DNA of 64,000 bases from Streptomyces pilosus (GTDB lineage Bacteria; Actinomycetota; Actinomycetes; Streptomycetales; Streptomycetaceae). The stretch's first letter is position 1, and each line of letters starts with the position of its first letter. Both the position numbers and the translations under genes were made by a program. Shown piece by piece: positions 56,701 through 64,000 of the stretch. The DNA lies in the NCBI RefSeq assembly GCF_014649835.1, contig NZ_BMTU01000001.1, forward strand, positions 248,001 to 312,000, given 5' to 3'. Below the pieces are notes generated by a model that saw only the letters and a list, made by a program, of their open reading frames with translations, ran no database searches and was not told the DNA's origin.

Positions 56701-57327
56701 GATCTCCAGCAGTCCGTCGCGGACCCGGTGCTCGATGTCGATGCCGTGGTCCATCAGCTCCAGGAAGTACCGGTCCTTGCCGAAGATGTCCTGGTAGTCG
56801 GCGGCGGCCTTGAGCGCCTCGTCGAAGTGGCCGAGGCGCAGCCGGGTCTGGACCTCGCCCGAGGGGCAGCCGGTGGAGGCCACGATCCCCTCGGACCACT
56901 GGGAGATGGTCTCCTTGTCCATCCGGGGCCACTTCTGCAGCCAGCCCTCGGCATACGCGTCGGAGGACAGCCGGAAGAGGTTGTGCAGGCCGGTGCTGTT
57001 CACCGCCCACATCGTCTTGTGGGTGTAACCGCCGGAGCCGGAGACGTCGTCGCGCTTCTGGTGCGGCTGCCCCCACTGGATCTTGCGCTTGTTGCGCCGG
57101 GACTCGGGGGCGACGTACGCCTCGATCCCGATGATCGGGGTGACCCCGGCCTTCTGCGCGGAGTGGAAGAAGTCGTACGCCCCGTGCAGGTTGCCGTGGT
57201 CGGACATGGCGATGTGCGTCATGCCCATCTCGTTGCAGGCGTCGAACATGTCCTTCAGCCGCGCGGCACCGTCCAGCAGCGAGTACTGGGTGTGGACGTG
57301 CAGGTGCGTGAACGGCGGCTTCGACAC
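53788..57327 (-). CDS. dnaE: DNA polymerase III alpha subunit
   Basis: Catalytic subunit of the replicative polymerase. The 1179-aa product is complete: PHP domain ([40 protein letters not shown]), palm with the catalytic acidic motif [36 protein letters not shown], fingers, the helix-hairpin-helix and beta-clamp region ([12 protein letters not shown], then QFDLFGG), and an OB fold (ITIGG-like [20 protein letters not shown]). [21 protein letters not shown] is also diagnostic. GTG 57327 has GGAGG about 8 nt upstream. The PHP domain keeps most metal His/Asp residues, so a proofreading role is possible, as in mycobacterial DnaE1. Confidence 0.97.
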   Translation of the reverse strand: [1179 protein letters not shown]

Positions 57328-57530
57328 GGTGCGGCCTCCAAGGAGAAGTCACGGCGACGGCGGGCGGACGGTCCGGGGGACAGCGTCGAAGTCTATGCCC
57401 CGGCGCCGACACCCCGGGCTCGCGGCGACGTACCTCCGGGCGGGTCGCGGGCACTCCCGTGGTCCGTCACACGTTGGGCAGGGGACGGACCAGCCGTCCC
57501 GAGACATCCCGCACCTGGAGGCACACAGCG

Positions 57531-58856
57531 ATGTCGGTCCCGCAGCTCAACGACGAGCACCGCGGCGAGGAGATCCTCGCCGTCCTCGACACCGCGTTCG
57601 GCGAGCTCCTGGCCGCCGACCCGGCCGCGTTCCGGGTGAAGTTCCGGAAGATGGCCGCCTCGGCGTTCGCCTTCTACCGCGGGACGGCGAGCCTCTTCTA
57701 CCACGACCTGGACGCGGAGCGGCACGGCGGCCCCTACCTGGACGAGCGCACCTCGCGGGTGTGGATCCACGGCGATCTGCACGCGGAGAACTTCGGCACG
57801 TACATGGACTCCAACGGCCGCCTGGTCTTCAACGTCAACGACTTCGACGAGGCCTACGTCGGTCCCTTCACCTGGGACCTCAAGCGCTTCGCCGCCTCCG
57901 TGGCGCTGATCGGCTACGCCAAGGCGCTCAGCGACGGTCAGATCGGCGAGCTGGTCACCGTCTACGCGGCCGCCTACCGGGAGCGGATCCACGCGCTGGC
58001 CACCGGCGCGAAGAGCGACGAGGTGCCGCCGTTCACCCTGGACACCGCCCAGGGACCGCTGCTCGACGCGCTGCGCGACGCCCGCTCGCTGACCCGCTTC
58101 GGGCTGCTGGACTCGATGACCGAGATCCGCGACTTCGAGCGCCGCTTCGCGCCCGGCGGCGGCGCGGTCGAGCTGGACGCCGCCACGCGCTACAAGGTGC
58201 TCGCCGCCTTCGACGGCTATCTGGAGACGCTGCCGGATGCCTCGCTGGCCCGGCCCGACTCCTACCGCGTGAAGGACGTCGTGGGCCGCCGCGGCATCGG
58301 CATCGGCTCGGCAGGGCTGCCGTCGTACAACATCCTGCTGGAGGGCCACAGCGACGCCCTGGAGAACGACGTGGTGATCTACATCAAGCAGGCGCAGACC
58401 CCGGCGGTCTCCCGGCACATCACCGATCCGGCGGTCCGCGACTACTTCCGGCACGAGGGGCACCGCACGGTGATCTCCCAGCGTGCCCTCCAGGCGCACG
58501 CCGACCCGTGGCTGGGCTGGACCGAGCTGGACGGCTCGGGGCAGCTGGTCGCCGAGGTCTCGCCGTACGCCGTGGACCTGGACTGGGGCGACATCGACGA
58601 CCCGGAGGAGATCGCCCTGGTCGTCGCCGACCTCGGCCGGGCCACCGCGACCATGCACGCGGCGGCGGACGACACCTCCGGCGAGTCCCTGGTGCCGTTC
58701 TCCACCGAGCGCGCCATCGACGCCGCGATCGCCGCGGACGAGGAGTCCCTGGCGCCGCTCCTGGTCGACTTCGCCCACACCTACGGCGCCCGCGCCCGCG
58801 CCGACCACCAGACCTTCCTGGACCTGTTCCGCAACGGCAGGATTCCGGGGCTGTAA
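57531..58856 (+). CDS. DUF2252 family protein
   Basis: A 441-aa protein with a kinase-like pattern: VWIHGDLHAENFGTYMDSNG resembles the catalytic loop of phosphotransferases, and VFNVNDFDEAYVGPFTWDLKRFAASV the metal-binding DFD segment. ALGDADPW-like HADPWLGWTELDG and LHPYAVDLDWGDI-like blocks follow. DUF2252 proteins have no settled function; small-molecule phosphorylation is a reasonable idea. ATG 57531 has GGAGG 10 nt upstream. It diverges from dnaE across a 203-bp gap and the next gene follows in 67 bp. Confidence 0.85.
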   Translation: MSVPQLNDEHRGEEILAVLDTAFGELLAADPAAFRVKFRKMAASAFAFYRGTASLFYHDLDAERHGGPYLDERTSRVWIHGDLHAENFGTYMDSNGRLVFNVNDFDEAYVGPFTWDLKRFAASVALIGYAKALSDGQIGELVTVYAAAYRERIHALATGAKSDEVPPFTLDTAQGPLLDALRDARSLTRFGLLDSMTEIRDFERRFAPGGGAVELDAATRYKVLAAFDGYLETLPDASLARPDSYRVKDVVGRRGIGIGSAGLPSYNILLEGHSDALENDVVIYIKQAQTPAVSRHITDPAVRDYFRHEGHRTVISQRALQAHADPWLGWTELDGSGQLVAEVSPYAVDLDWGDIDDPEEIALVVADLGRATATMHAAADDTSGESLVPFSTERAIDAAIAADEESLAPLLVDFAHTYGARARADHQTFLDLFRNGRIPGL

Positions 58857-58923
58857 CCTTCCGCACATCCACAGGGACCCTTTAGGGACCCCTTACCGGA
58901 GCACATGGCACACTCGTTCCGCC

Positions 58924-59634
58924 ATGGACATATCCGGAACCCAGCTCAGAGCCGTACGCGCGGCGCTGTTCACGGCCGTCGTCGTGACGCTCAGCACCGC
59001 GTCGCACGTGCTGCTGTCCGGGGCTCCGCTGCCGGTGAACACGGTGGCCGCCGTCGGCGCCGCCGTGTTCCTCCTGGCGTACGCCCTGGCCGGGCGGGAG
59101 CGTTCCTTCGGGCGGATCGCCGCCCTGCTGATCCCGCTGGAGCTGGCCGCGGACACGGTCTTCACCACCGGCCAGCACGTCTGCTACGGCCGGATGGGCG
59201 GCCCCGTGGCCGGCCCGCTGCGCTCCGTCGGCTTCGACGTGCTGTGCGGCGACGGCACCAGCGTGGGCGCGCCGCTCGCCCAGGTCACCGGGCCGGCCGC
59301 CGGGGGCGGCGACCGGCTGGCGGCGCTGCTCTCCCAGGCCGAACCGGCCACCGCCTGGATGCTGCTCGGCGCGCACGTCGGGGTCGGCCTGTTTGCCGCC
59401 GCCTGGCTGCGCCGGGGCGAGCGGGCACTGGCCCACCTGCTGAGCGCGGTCGCGGCGGCGGCGTCGACGGCGGTCCGGCCGCTGCTGCTGGCGGTGTCGG
59501 CGGTGTCCGTGCGCCGGGCCCCGGAGGTCCGCCGTCCGGCGCGCCCGGCGCTGCGCACCGCCGTCGCCCGGACCCTGCTCCTCGCGCACTCCCTGGGACG
59601 CCGCGGACCGCCGTGCTCCGCCGCCTCCGCCTGA
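58924..59634 (+). CDS. Unknown multi-helix membrane protein
   Basis: A 236-aa protein of no family I recognise. Helices at about 11-32 (AVRAALFTAVVVTLSTASHVLL), 38-57 (VNTVAAVGAAVFLLAYAL), 66-85 (FGRIAALLIPLELAADTVF) and 136-155 (AWMLLGAHVGVGLFAAAWL). Two cysteines lie in the outside loop (HVCYG and VLCGDG). The C-terminal 80 residues are Ala/Arg-rich. The start has no ribosome binding site; CACACT lies 9 nt before it. It precedes the DsbA-like gene by 78 bp and could be functionally linked to it. Confidence 0.7.
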   Translation: MDISGTQLRAVRAALFTAVVVTLSTASHVLLSGAPLPVNTVAAVGAAVFLLAYALAGRERSFGRIAALLIPLELAADTVFTTGQHVCYGRMGGPVAGPLRSVGFDVLCGDGTSVGAPLAQVTGPAAGGGDRLAALLSQAEPATAWMLLGAHVGVGLFAAAWLRRGERALAHLLSAVAAAASTAVRPLLLAVSAVSVRRAPEVRRPARPALRTAVARTLLLAHSLGRRGPPCSAASA

Positions 59635-59712
59635 GGCGACCCCACCGAGCACCAGCAGTCCCCCATACGTATCCCGCACACCCCCGTGTGCGTCCCCCGT
59701 GGAGACATCACC

Positions 59713-60525
59713 ATGAGCAAGCGGAACAGCCAGGCAGCGAAGACGGCGGCCCGGGAGCGCCTGCGCGAGGAGCGCGAGCGCCAGGCGAAGAAGGCGAAGG
59801 CCAAGCGGCAGGTCGTGGTCGCCCTCTCGGTCGTGGGCGTCCTGGCGGCGGCCGGCGGCATAGGTTACGCGGTCGTGCAGACGAACAAGCCCGACTACTG
59901 GGAGGCCGCGGCGGACGACAAGCTCGTCAAGCCCGCCAACTCCAGTGGCGCGAACGGCACGACCGTCGTCATCGGCAAGCCCGAGGCGAAGAAGACGCTG
60001 GAGCTGTACGAGGACCCGCGCTGCCCGATCTGCGCCACGTTCGAGCAGTCGGTCGGCGAGACCATCGAGAAGGACGTCGAGGCCGGCAAGTACAAGATCC
60101 GTTTCATCGGTGCCTCGTTCCTCGACCGCAATCTGACCGGTGAGGGCTCCAAGAACGCGCTGAGCGCCCTGGGCGCCGCGCTGAACGTCAGCCCCGAGGC
60201 GTTCCTCGCGTACAAGAGCGCGCTCTACTCGGCCGAGTTCCACCCCGAGGAGTCGAAGGACACGTTCAAGGACGACGCGTACCTGATCAAGGTCGCGAAC
60301 TCGGTGGACGCCCTGAAGGGCAACAAGGAGTTCCAGGCGGCCGTGAAGGACGGCACCTACGACAAGTGGGCGCTGGAGATGTCCGACACCTTCGACGACA
60401 GCGAGGTCGAGGGCACGCCGAGCCTGATGATGGACGGCAAGAAGCTCACCGGCTCGGACGGCCAGAACACCCCGATGACCCCCGAGGACTTCACCACCGC
60501 CGTCGACAAGGCCCTCAAGGGCTGA
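59713..60525 (+). CDS. Membrane-anchored DsbA-like thioredoxin-fold protein (CPIC)
   Basis: A 270-aa paralogue of the protein at 29699-30478. It has a basic coiled N-terminus (KTAARERLREERERQAKKAKAK), one membrane helix (VVVALSVVGVLAAAGGIGYAV) and an extracytoplasmic domain with active site CPIC in YEDPRCPICATFEQ, a helical insert and the cis-Pro loop EVEGTPSLMMDG. Unlike the CPAC paralogue it has no other cysteines, so it may act as a reductase or isomerase with a different redox potential. GTGGAG lies before ATG 59713. A strong terminator follows. Confidence 0.88.
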   Translation: MSKRNSQAAKTAARERLREERERQAKKAKAKRQVVVALSVVGVLAAAGGIGYAVVQTNKPDYWEAAADDKLVKPANSSGANGTTVVIGKPEAKKTLELYEDPRCPICATFEQSVGETIEKDVEAGKYKIRFIGASFLDRNLTGEGSKNALSALGAALNVSPEAFLAYKSALYSAEFHPEESKDTFKDDAYLIKVANSVDALKGNKEFQAAVKDGTYDKWALEMSDTFDDSEVEGTPSLMMDGKKLTGSDGQNTPMTPEDFTTAVDKALKG

Positions 60526-60550
60526 CCCCGGCCGGCTGACCGCGCACTGA

Positions 60551-60584
60551 AGAGCGGGCGAACTTCCGTCGGTTCGCCCGCTCT
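60551..60584 (+). terminator. Terminator after the CPIC DsbA-like gene
   Basis: A 13-bp perfect stem (AGAGCGGGCGAAC at 60551-60563 with 60572-60584) and an 8-nt loop, 25 bp past the stop codon, ending in CTCTTACG. Confidence 0.82.
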
Positions 60585-60600
60585 TACGTGTACCTGTCAG

Positions 60601-60606
60601 TAGCCT
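60601..60606 (+). promoter_or_regulatory. Putative -10 element of phoD-like gene (TAGCCT)
   Basis: TAGCCT ends 8 nt before GTG 60615, with no Shine-Dalgarno. It lies 17 bp after the preceding terminator. No direct-repeat PHO box was recognised upstream. Confidence 0.5.
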
Positions 60607-60614
60607 GGTCGGCT

Positions 60615-62297
60615 GTGACCAGTCGACTCAGATCCTCCCGGAGTGCCGTCCCCGCCCCCGCGGACGCCCACCCTCCCTCTCCGCGCCGCCGTACGGTCGT
60701 CAAGGCGGCCGCCGCCACCGCGGCGCTCGCCGGACCGCTCGCCGCGGCCCTGCCCGCCCGGGCGGCCCGGCAGACCCCCGCCTTCCTGCACGGTGTCGCC
60801 TCCGGCGATCCGCTGCCGGACGGTGTGCTGCTGTGGACGCGGGTGACGCCCGTGCCGGAGGCGACACCCGGTTCGGGGCTCGGCCCCGACATCGAGGTGA
60901 GCTGGACCGTGGCCCGGGACAAGGCGTTCACCGACGTCGTCGCGCGGGGCTCGGCCCCCGCCACCGCCGCCTCCGACCACACCGTCAAGGCGGACATCCG
61001 CGGCCTGCGCCCGGCCACCGACTACTGGTTCCGCTTCTCCGCCGGCGGCACCGACTCCCCCGCGGCCCGCACCCGTACCGCCCCGGCCGCCGACGCCGCG
61101 GTGACCGGTCTGCGCTTCGGGGTGGTGTCCTGCTCCAACTGGGAGGCCGGCCACTTCTCGGCGTACCGCCACCTCGCGGCCCGCGGCGACCTGGACGCCT
61201 GGCTGCACCTCGGCGACTACATCTACGAGTACGCCACCGGCGCGTACGGCACCCGCGGCCGGGCCGTCCGCCCGCACGCGCCCGCCCACGAGATCCTCAC
61301 CCTCGCCGACTACCGGCTGCGGCACGGGACGTACAAGACCGACCCGGACCTGCAGGCCCTGCACGCCGCGGCGCCGGTCGTCGCCATCTGGGACGACCAC
61401 GAGATCGCCAACGACACCTGGTCGGGCGGCGCCGAGAACCACACGGAGGGCGCGGAGGGCACCTGGGCGGCACGCCAGGCCGCCGCCAAGCAGGCCTACT
61501 TCGAGTGGATGCCGGTGCGTCCCGCGCTGGCCGGCACCACCTACCGCCGGCTGCGGTTCGGCAGGCTCGCCGACCTGTCGCTGCTGGATCTGCGCTCCTT
61601 CCGCTCCCAGCAGGTCTCCCCGGGCGACGGGGACGTCGACGACCCGGACCGCACCCTCACCGGACGCGCCCAGCTGGACTGGCTGAAGTCCGGCCTGACG
61701 GCGTCCGACACCACCTGGCGGCTGGTCGGCACCTCGGTGATGATCTCGCCGTTCGCGGTGGGTTCCCTGCCCGCGAGCGTGCTGAAGCCCCTGGCGAAGC
61801 TGCTGGGCCTGCCGCAGGAGGGGCTCGCGGTCAACACGGACCAGTGGGACGGCTACACCGACGACCGCCGCGAACTCCTCACCCACCTGCGGGCCCACGC
61901 CGTCCGCAACACGGTCTTCCTCACCGGTGACATCCACATGGCATGGGCCAACGACGTGCCCGTGAACGCCGGCACCTATCCGCTGTCGCCCTCGGCCGCC
62001 ACGGAGTTCGTCGTGACCTCCGTCACCTCCGACAACCTCGACGACATCGTCAGGGTCCCCGAGGGCACCGTCACCGCGCTCGCCGCCCCGCTGATCCGGG
62101 CCGCCAACCGGCACGTCCACTGGGTCGACACCGACCGTCACGGATACGGCGTGCTGGACGTCACCGCCGAGCGGGCGCAGATGGACTACTACGTGCTGTC
62201 CAGCCGCACGCGGGCGGACGCCACTGCCACGTGGGCGCGTTCCTACCGCACCCGCAGCGGCACGCAGCAGGCCGAGCGCGTGTACGACCCCGTCTGA
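60615..62297 (+). CDS. phoD: PhoD-family alkaline phosphatase / phosphodiesterase, Tat-exported
   Basis: A 560-aa secreted Ca/Fe-dependent phosphatase. The N-terminus has a twin-arginine motif [12 protein letters not shown] followed by an Ala-rich hydrophobic region ending ALPARA. An N-terminal beta domain contains [21 protein letters not shown], a PhoD hallmark. The metal sites are [58 protein letters not shown] and [14 protein letters not shown]. It releases phosphate from mono- or diesters outside the cell. Together with the nucleotidase at 2775 it gives this window two Tat-exported phosphoesterases. The start at 60615 is set by the -10-like hexamer; upstream codons are unlikely coding. 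Confidence 0.93.
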   Translation: MTSRLRSSRSAVPAPADAHPPSPRRRTVVKAAAATAALAGPLAAALPARAARQTPAFLHGVASGDPLPDGVLLWTRVTPVPEATPGSGLGPDIEVSWTVARDKAFTDVVARGSAPATAASDHTVKADIRGLRPATDYWFRFSAGGTDSPAARTRTAPAADAAVTGLRFGVVSCSNWEAGHFSAYRHLAARGDLDAWLHLGDYIYEYATGAYGTRGRAVRPHAPAHEILTLADYRLRHGTYKTDPDLQALHAAAPVVAIWDDHEIANDTWSGGAENHTEGAEGTWAARQAAAKQAYFEWMPVRPALAGTTYRRLRFGRLADLSLLDLRSFRSQQVSPGDGDVDDPDRTLTGRAQLDWLKSGLTASDTTWRLVGTSVMISPFAVGSLPASVLKPLAKLLGLPQEGLAVNTDQWDGYTDDRRELLTHLRAHAVRNTVFLTGDIHMAWANDVPVNAGTYPLSPSAATEFVVTSVTSDNLDDIVRVPEGTVTALAAPLIRAANRHVHWVDTDRHGYGVLDVTAERAQMDYYVLSSRTRADATATWARSYRTRSGTQQAERVYDPV

Positions 62298-62314
62298 CCG
62301 GCGCGCCCGCCCGG

Positions 62315-62890
62315 TCAGTCCTCCAGCGACGCGAGGAAGCCGAGAGCCACCCGCCAGGTGGCCTCGGCGGCCTCCTCGTCGTAGTCCGGCAGTCCGGGGT
62401 CGGTGTACAGGTGGCCGGCGCCCGCGTACCGGTACACCTCGACATCCGCCCCGGCCCGGCCCATCCGCAGGTACCAGGCGGTGAGCCAGTCGTCGGTCTC
62501 GAACGGATCGGGCTCGGCGACGTGCAGCTGCACCGGCAGTTCGTCCACCGCGGTGTTCTCCGCGATGTCCGACGTGCCGTGCAGGAGCAGCAGCCCGCGC
62601 GCCTTGTCGTCGCCGAGCGCCAGCGTCTGCGCCACGGCGGCGCCGAAGGAGAACCCCGCGTACACCAGCCCGCGCTCCGAGTAGGGCGCCGCCGCCAGCA
62701 CGGCCCGCTTCAGCAGCTCGTCCTTGCCGGTCTCCTCCTGGTACGCCACGCCCTCCTCGACCGAGTCGAACGTACGGCCCTCGAACAGGTCGGGCGTCCA
62801 CACCTCGTGACCGGCCGCGCGCAGCCGGCCGGCGGCCTCGGCCACCGCGGGCCCCGGTCCGTGCGCCGAGTGAAAGAGCATGATGTTCAT
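62315..62890 (-). CDS. Dienelactone-hydrolase-like alpha/beta hydrolase
   Basis: A 191-aa hydrolase of the DLH fold. The nucleophile elbow is VYAGFSFGAAVAQ with Ser rather than the Cys of true dienelactone hydrolases. The acid lies in HVAEPDPFE and the His in GAGHLYTDPGLPDYD. LLLLHGTSD is a typical strand. The substrate is unknown. ATG 62890 was chosen because CACGAT ends 7 nt before it; an ATG 9 nt further upstream is possible. It converges with phoD across 17 bp. Confidence 0.85.
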   Translation of the reverse strand: MNIMLFHSAHGPGPAVAEAAGRLRAAGHEVWTPDLFEGRTFDSVEEGVAYQEETGKDELLKRAVLAAAPYSERGLVYAGFSFGAAVAQTLALGDDKARGLLLLHGTSDIAENTAVDELPVQLHVAEPDPFETDDWLTAWYLRMGRAGADVEVYRYAGAGHLYTDPGLPDYDEEAAEATWRVALGFLASLED

Positions 62891-62897
62891 GCCGTCC

Positions 62898-62903
62898 ATC
62901 GTG
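62898..62903 (-). promoter_or_regulatory. Putative -10 element (CACGAT) of the DLH-like gene
   Basis: CACGAT on the minus strand ends 7 nt before ATG 62890. No ribosome binding site lies between. Confidence 0.3.
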
Positions 62904-62984
62904 CCAGCAGGTGTGAGGGGAGCGGATCACGGCAGTACCCGCGATGGCGCGGAAGTCACATGTTCATGCCCGCGCGGAGCCGGT

Positions 62985-62990
62985 TAGGTT
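62985..62990 (+). promoter_or_regulatory. Putative -10 element of mscS-like gene (TAGGTT)
   Basis: TAGGTT ends 7 nt before ATG 62998 and no Shine-Dalgarno is present. Confidence 0.48.
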
Positions 62991-62997
62991 CGGGGAC

Positions 62998-64000
62998 ATG
63001 GATGACGTGCTCCGCCCCCTGATCGTGGTCGGCGGGTCGGTCGTGCTCACGCTGCTGATCGGCTGGGCCACCGACCTGCTGCTGCGCAAGGCCGACGAAC
63101 GCCACCACGAGACCCCGCTGTGGGGGCTGCTGCGCCGTGCCCGCGTCGCGTACCAGCTGGTGATCTGTGCGGCACTGCTCAGAGGCTCCTACGAGGAGGC
63201 CCGGGTGCTGCCGGACCACGAGGTCGGTGTCGGCAGGTTCCTTTCGCTGGTGCTGATCGGGTCGGCCGCCTGGCTGGCGGTCCGGATCGCGCTCGCGGTC
63301 GTGGAGACCTCGTACACCCGCTACGCCAGCACCCACCGGGAACGGGACCCCGCCCGGGTGCGCCGGGTGCGCACCCAGGTGACGCTGATCCAGCGGGTGG
63401 TGACGGCGGTCGTCGGAGTGGTGGCCGTGGCGGCGATGCTGCTGACCTTCCCGGCGATGCGCGCGGCCGGTGCCTCCCTGCTGGCCTCGGCGGGAATCCT
63501 CGGCATCGTCGCCGGTGTGGCCGCCCAGTCGACCCTGGGCAACATGTTCGCCGGACTGCAGATCGCCTTCGGCGACATGGTGCGCATCGGCGACACGGTG
63601 ACCGTGGACGGCGAGTGGGGCACGGTCGAGGAGATCACCCTGACCTTCCTGACCGTGCGCACCTGGGACGAGCGCCGGATCACCATGCCGGTGTCGTACT
63701 TCACGTCCAAGCCGTTCGAGAACTGGTCGCGCGGGACGCCGCAGATGACGGGCATCGTCCTGTGGCACCTCGACCACTCGGCCCCGCTGGACGCGATGCG
63801 CGACAAACTCCGCGACATCCTGCGGGAGTGCCCGGCGTGGGACGGCCGCACCTACAACCTGACCGTGACGGACAGCACTCCGAGCACCATGGAGGTCCGC
63901 GCCCTGGCGACGGCCAAGGACGCCGACGACATCTGGACGGTACGGGTCACGGTCCGCGAGGAGATGATCCGCTGGCTGGCCGCCGAGCATCCCTACGCGC
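62998..64000 (+). CDS. MscS-family mechanosensitive channel, cut by the window end
   Basis: An osmotic-stress channel of the small-conductance type. The first 334 residues are visible and the frame is still open at 64000, so this is a partial gene. Three membrane helices lie at about 8-28, 68-98 and 135-160, the last leading into the pore helix ASAGILGIVAGVAAQSTLGNMFAGLQIAFGD. The soluble beta domain follows (MVRIGDTVTVDGEWGTVEEITLTFLTVRTWDERRITMPVSYF, read in two overlapping blocks). The start has TAGGTT 7 nt upstream and no ribosome binding site. Confidence 0.93.
   Translation, partial: MDDVLRPLIVVGGSVVLTLLIGWATDLLLRKADERHHETPLWGLLRRARVAYQLVICAALLRGSYEEARVLPDHEVGVGRFLSLVLIGSAAWLAVRIALAVVETSYTRYASTHRERDPARVRRVRTQVTLIQRVVTAVVGVVAVAAMLLTFPAMRAAGASLLASAGILGIVAGVAAQSTLGNMFAGLQIAFGDMVRIGDTVTVDGEWGTVEEITLTFLTVRTWDERRITMPVSYFTSKPFENWSRGTPQMTGIVLWHLDHSAPLDAMRDKLRDILRECPAWDGRTYNLTVTDSTPSTMEVRALATAKDADDIWTVRVTVREEMIRWLAAEHPYA

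Noticed and set aside
53948..57454. Second long minus-strand frame overlapping dnaE
   Set aside because: Arg/Pro/Gly-rich shadow frame; dnaE in the neighbouring frame is complete.

Overview
The window is 64 kb of very GC-rich DNA with strong third-position GC bias, many GTG starts and small intergenic gaps. It is a Streptomyces chromosome, most likely core-arm or core sequence rather than an island. The gene order (pdtaR-like regulator, pyk, chorismate mutase, GH46 chitosanase next to gltD-gltB, lgt, trpA-trpB-trpM-trpC, trpE, hisI, hisF-priA-hisH-hisB-hisC-hisD, dnaE) is what I would expect of an S. coelicolor-like chromosome. That comparison is from memory and no search was run. I saw no phage, insertion sequence, CRISPR array, rRNA or integration module.

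Layout. 1-7.4 kb: ANTAR response regulator, a tRNA with anticodon CAA, pyruvate kinase, a Tat-exported 5'-nucleotidase, and a coupled decarboxylase / N-hydroxylase pair of siderophore-precursor type. 7.5-13.2 kb: aminopeptidase N, an orphan receiver protein, chorismate mutase, an unknown metalloprotease-like protein and a rhomboid protease. 13.2-20.2 kb: chitosanase lipoprotein facing the gltB-gltD glutamate synthase operon. 20.5-28.5 kb: a VIT-family metal transporter, then a tightly overlapping operon of four divergent ADP-ribosylglycohydrolase paralogues ending in a class III CoA-transferase and a CitE-like lyase. This operon is the most intriguing accessory unit. 28.6-37.4 kb: lgt, a DsbA-like protein and the trp genes on the minus strand (hisI-trpE-three small membrane proteins-trpC-trpM-trpB-trpA). 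37.5-37.7 kb: a 56-bp tandem repeat in a divergent promoter region. 37.7-44.5 kb: two small plus-strand genes, then the his operon (hisD-hisC-hisB-microprotein-hisH-priA-ridA-hisF). 44.7-57.3 kb: a large predicted beta-repeat membrane protein, an unknown helical protein, LON-domain protein, YbaK, an ABC-2 transporter, VOC and NYN proteins, and dnaE. 57.5-64 kb: DUF2252, a membrane protein, a second DsbA-like protein, PhoD phosphatase, a dienelactone-hydrolase-like protein and a truncated MscS channel.

How the genes fit together. Two amino-acid pathways dominate. Chorismate goes to TrpE here or, through chorismate mutase, towards Phe/Tyr. TrpE, TrpC, TrpB and TrpA supply tryptophan steps. PriA is expected to do both the HisA and TrpF isomerisations, which ties the two pathways physically and enzymatically. 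HisF/HisH and GltBD connect them to glutamine/glutamate nitrogen. trpD, trpG, hisG and hisE are not in the window.

One feature runs through the whole window: at least thirteen genes have a -10-like hexamer (TAGGCT, TAGGGT, TAGCCT, TACGCT, TAGGTT, CACAAT or CACGAT) 6-8 nt before the start codon and no convincing Shine-Dalgarno, as expected for leaderless transcripts. I used this to choose several starts. All functional calls rest on motif reading by eye.
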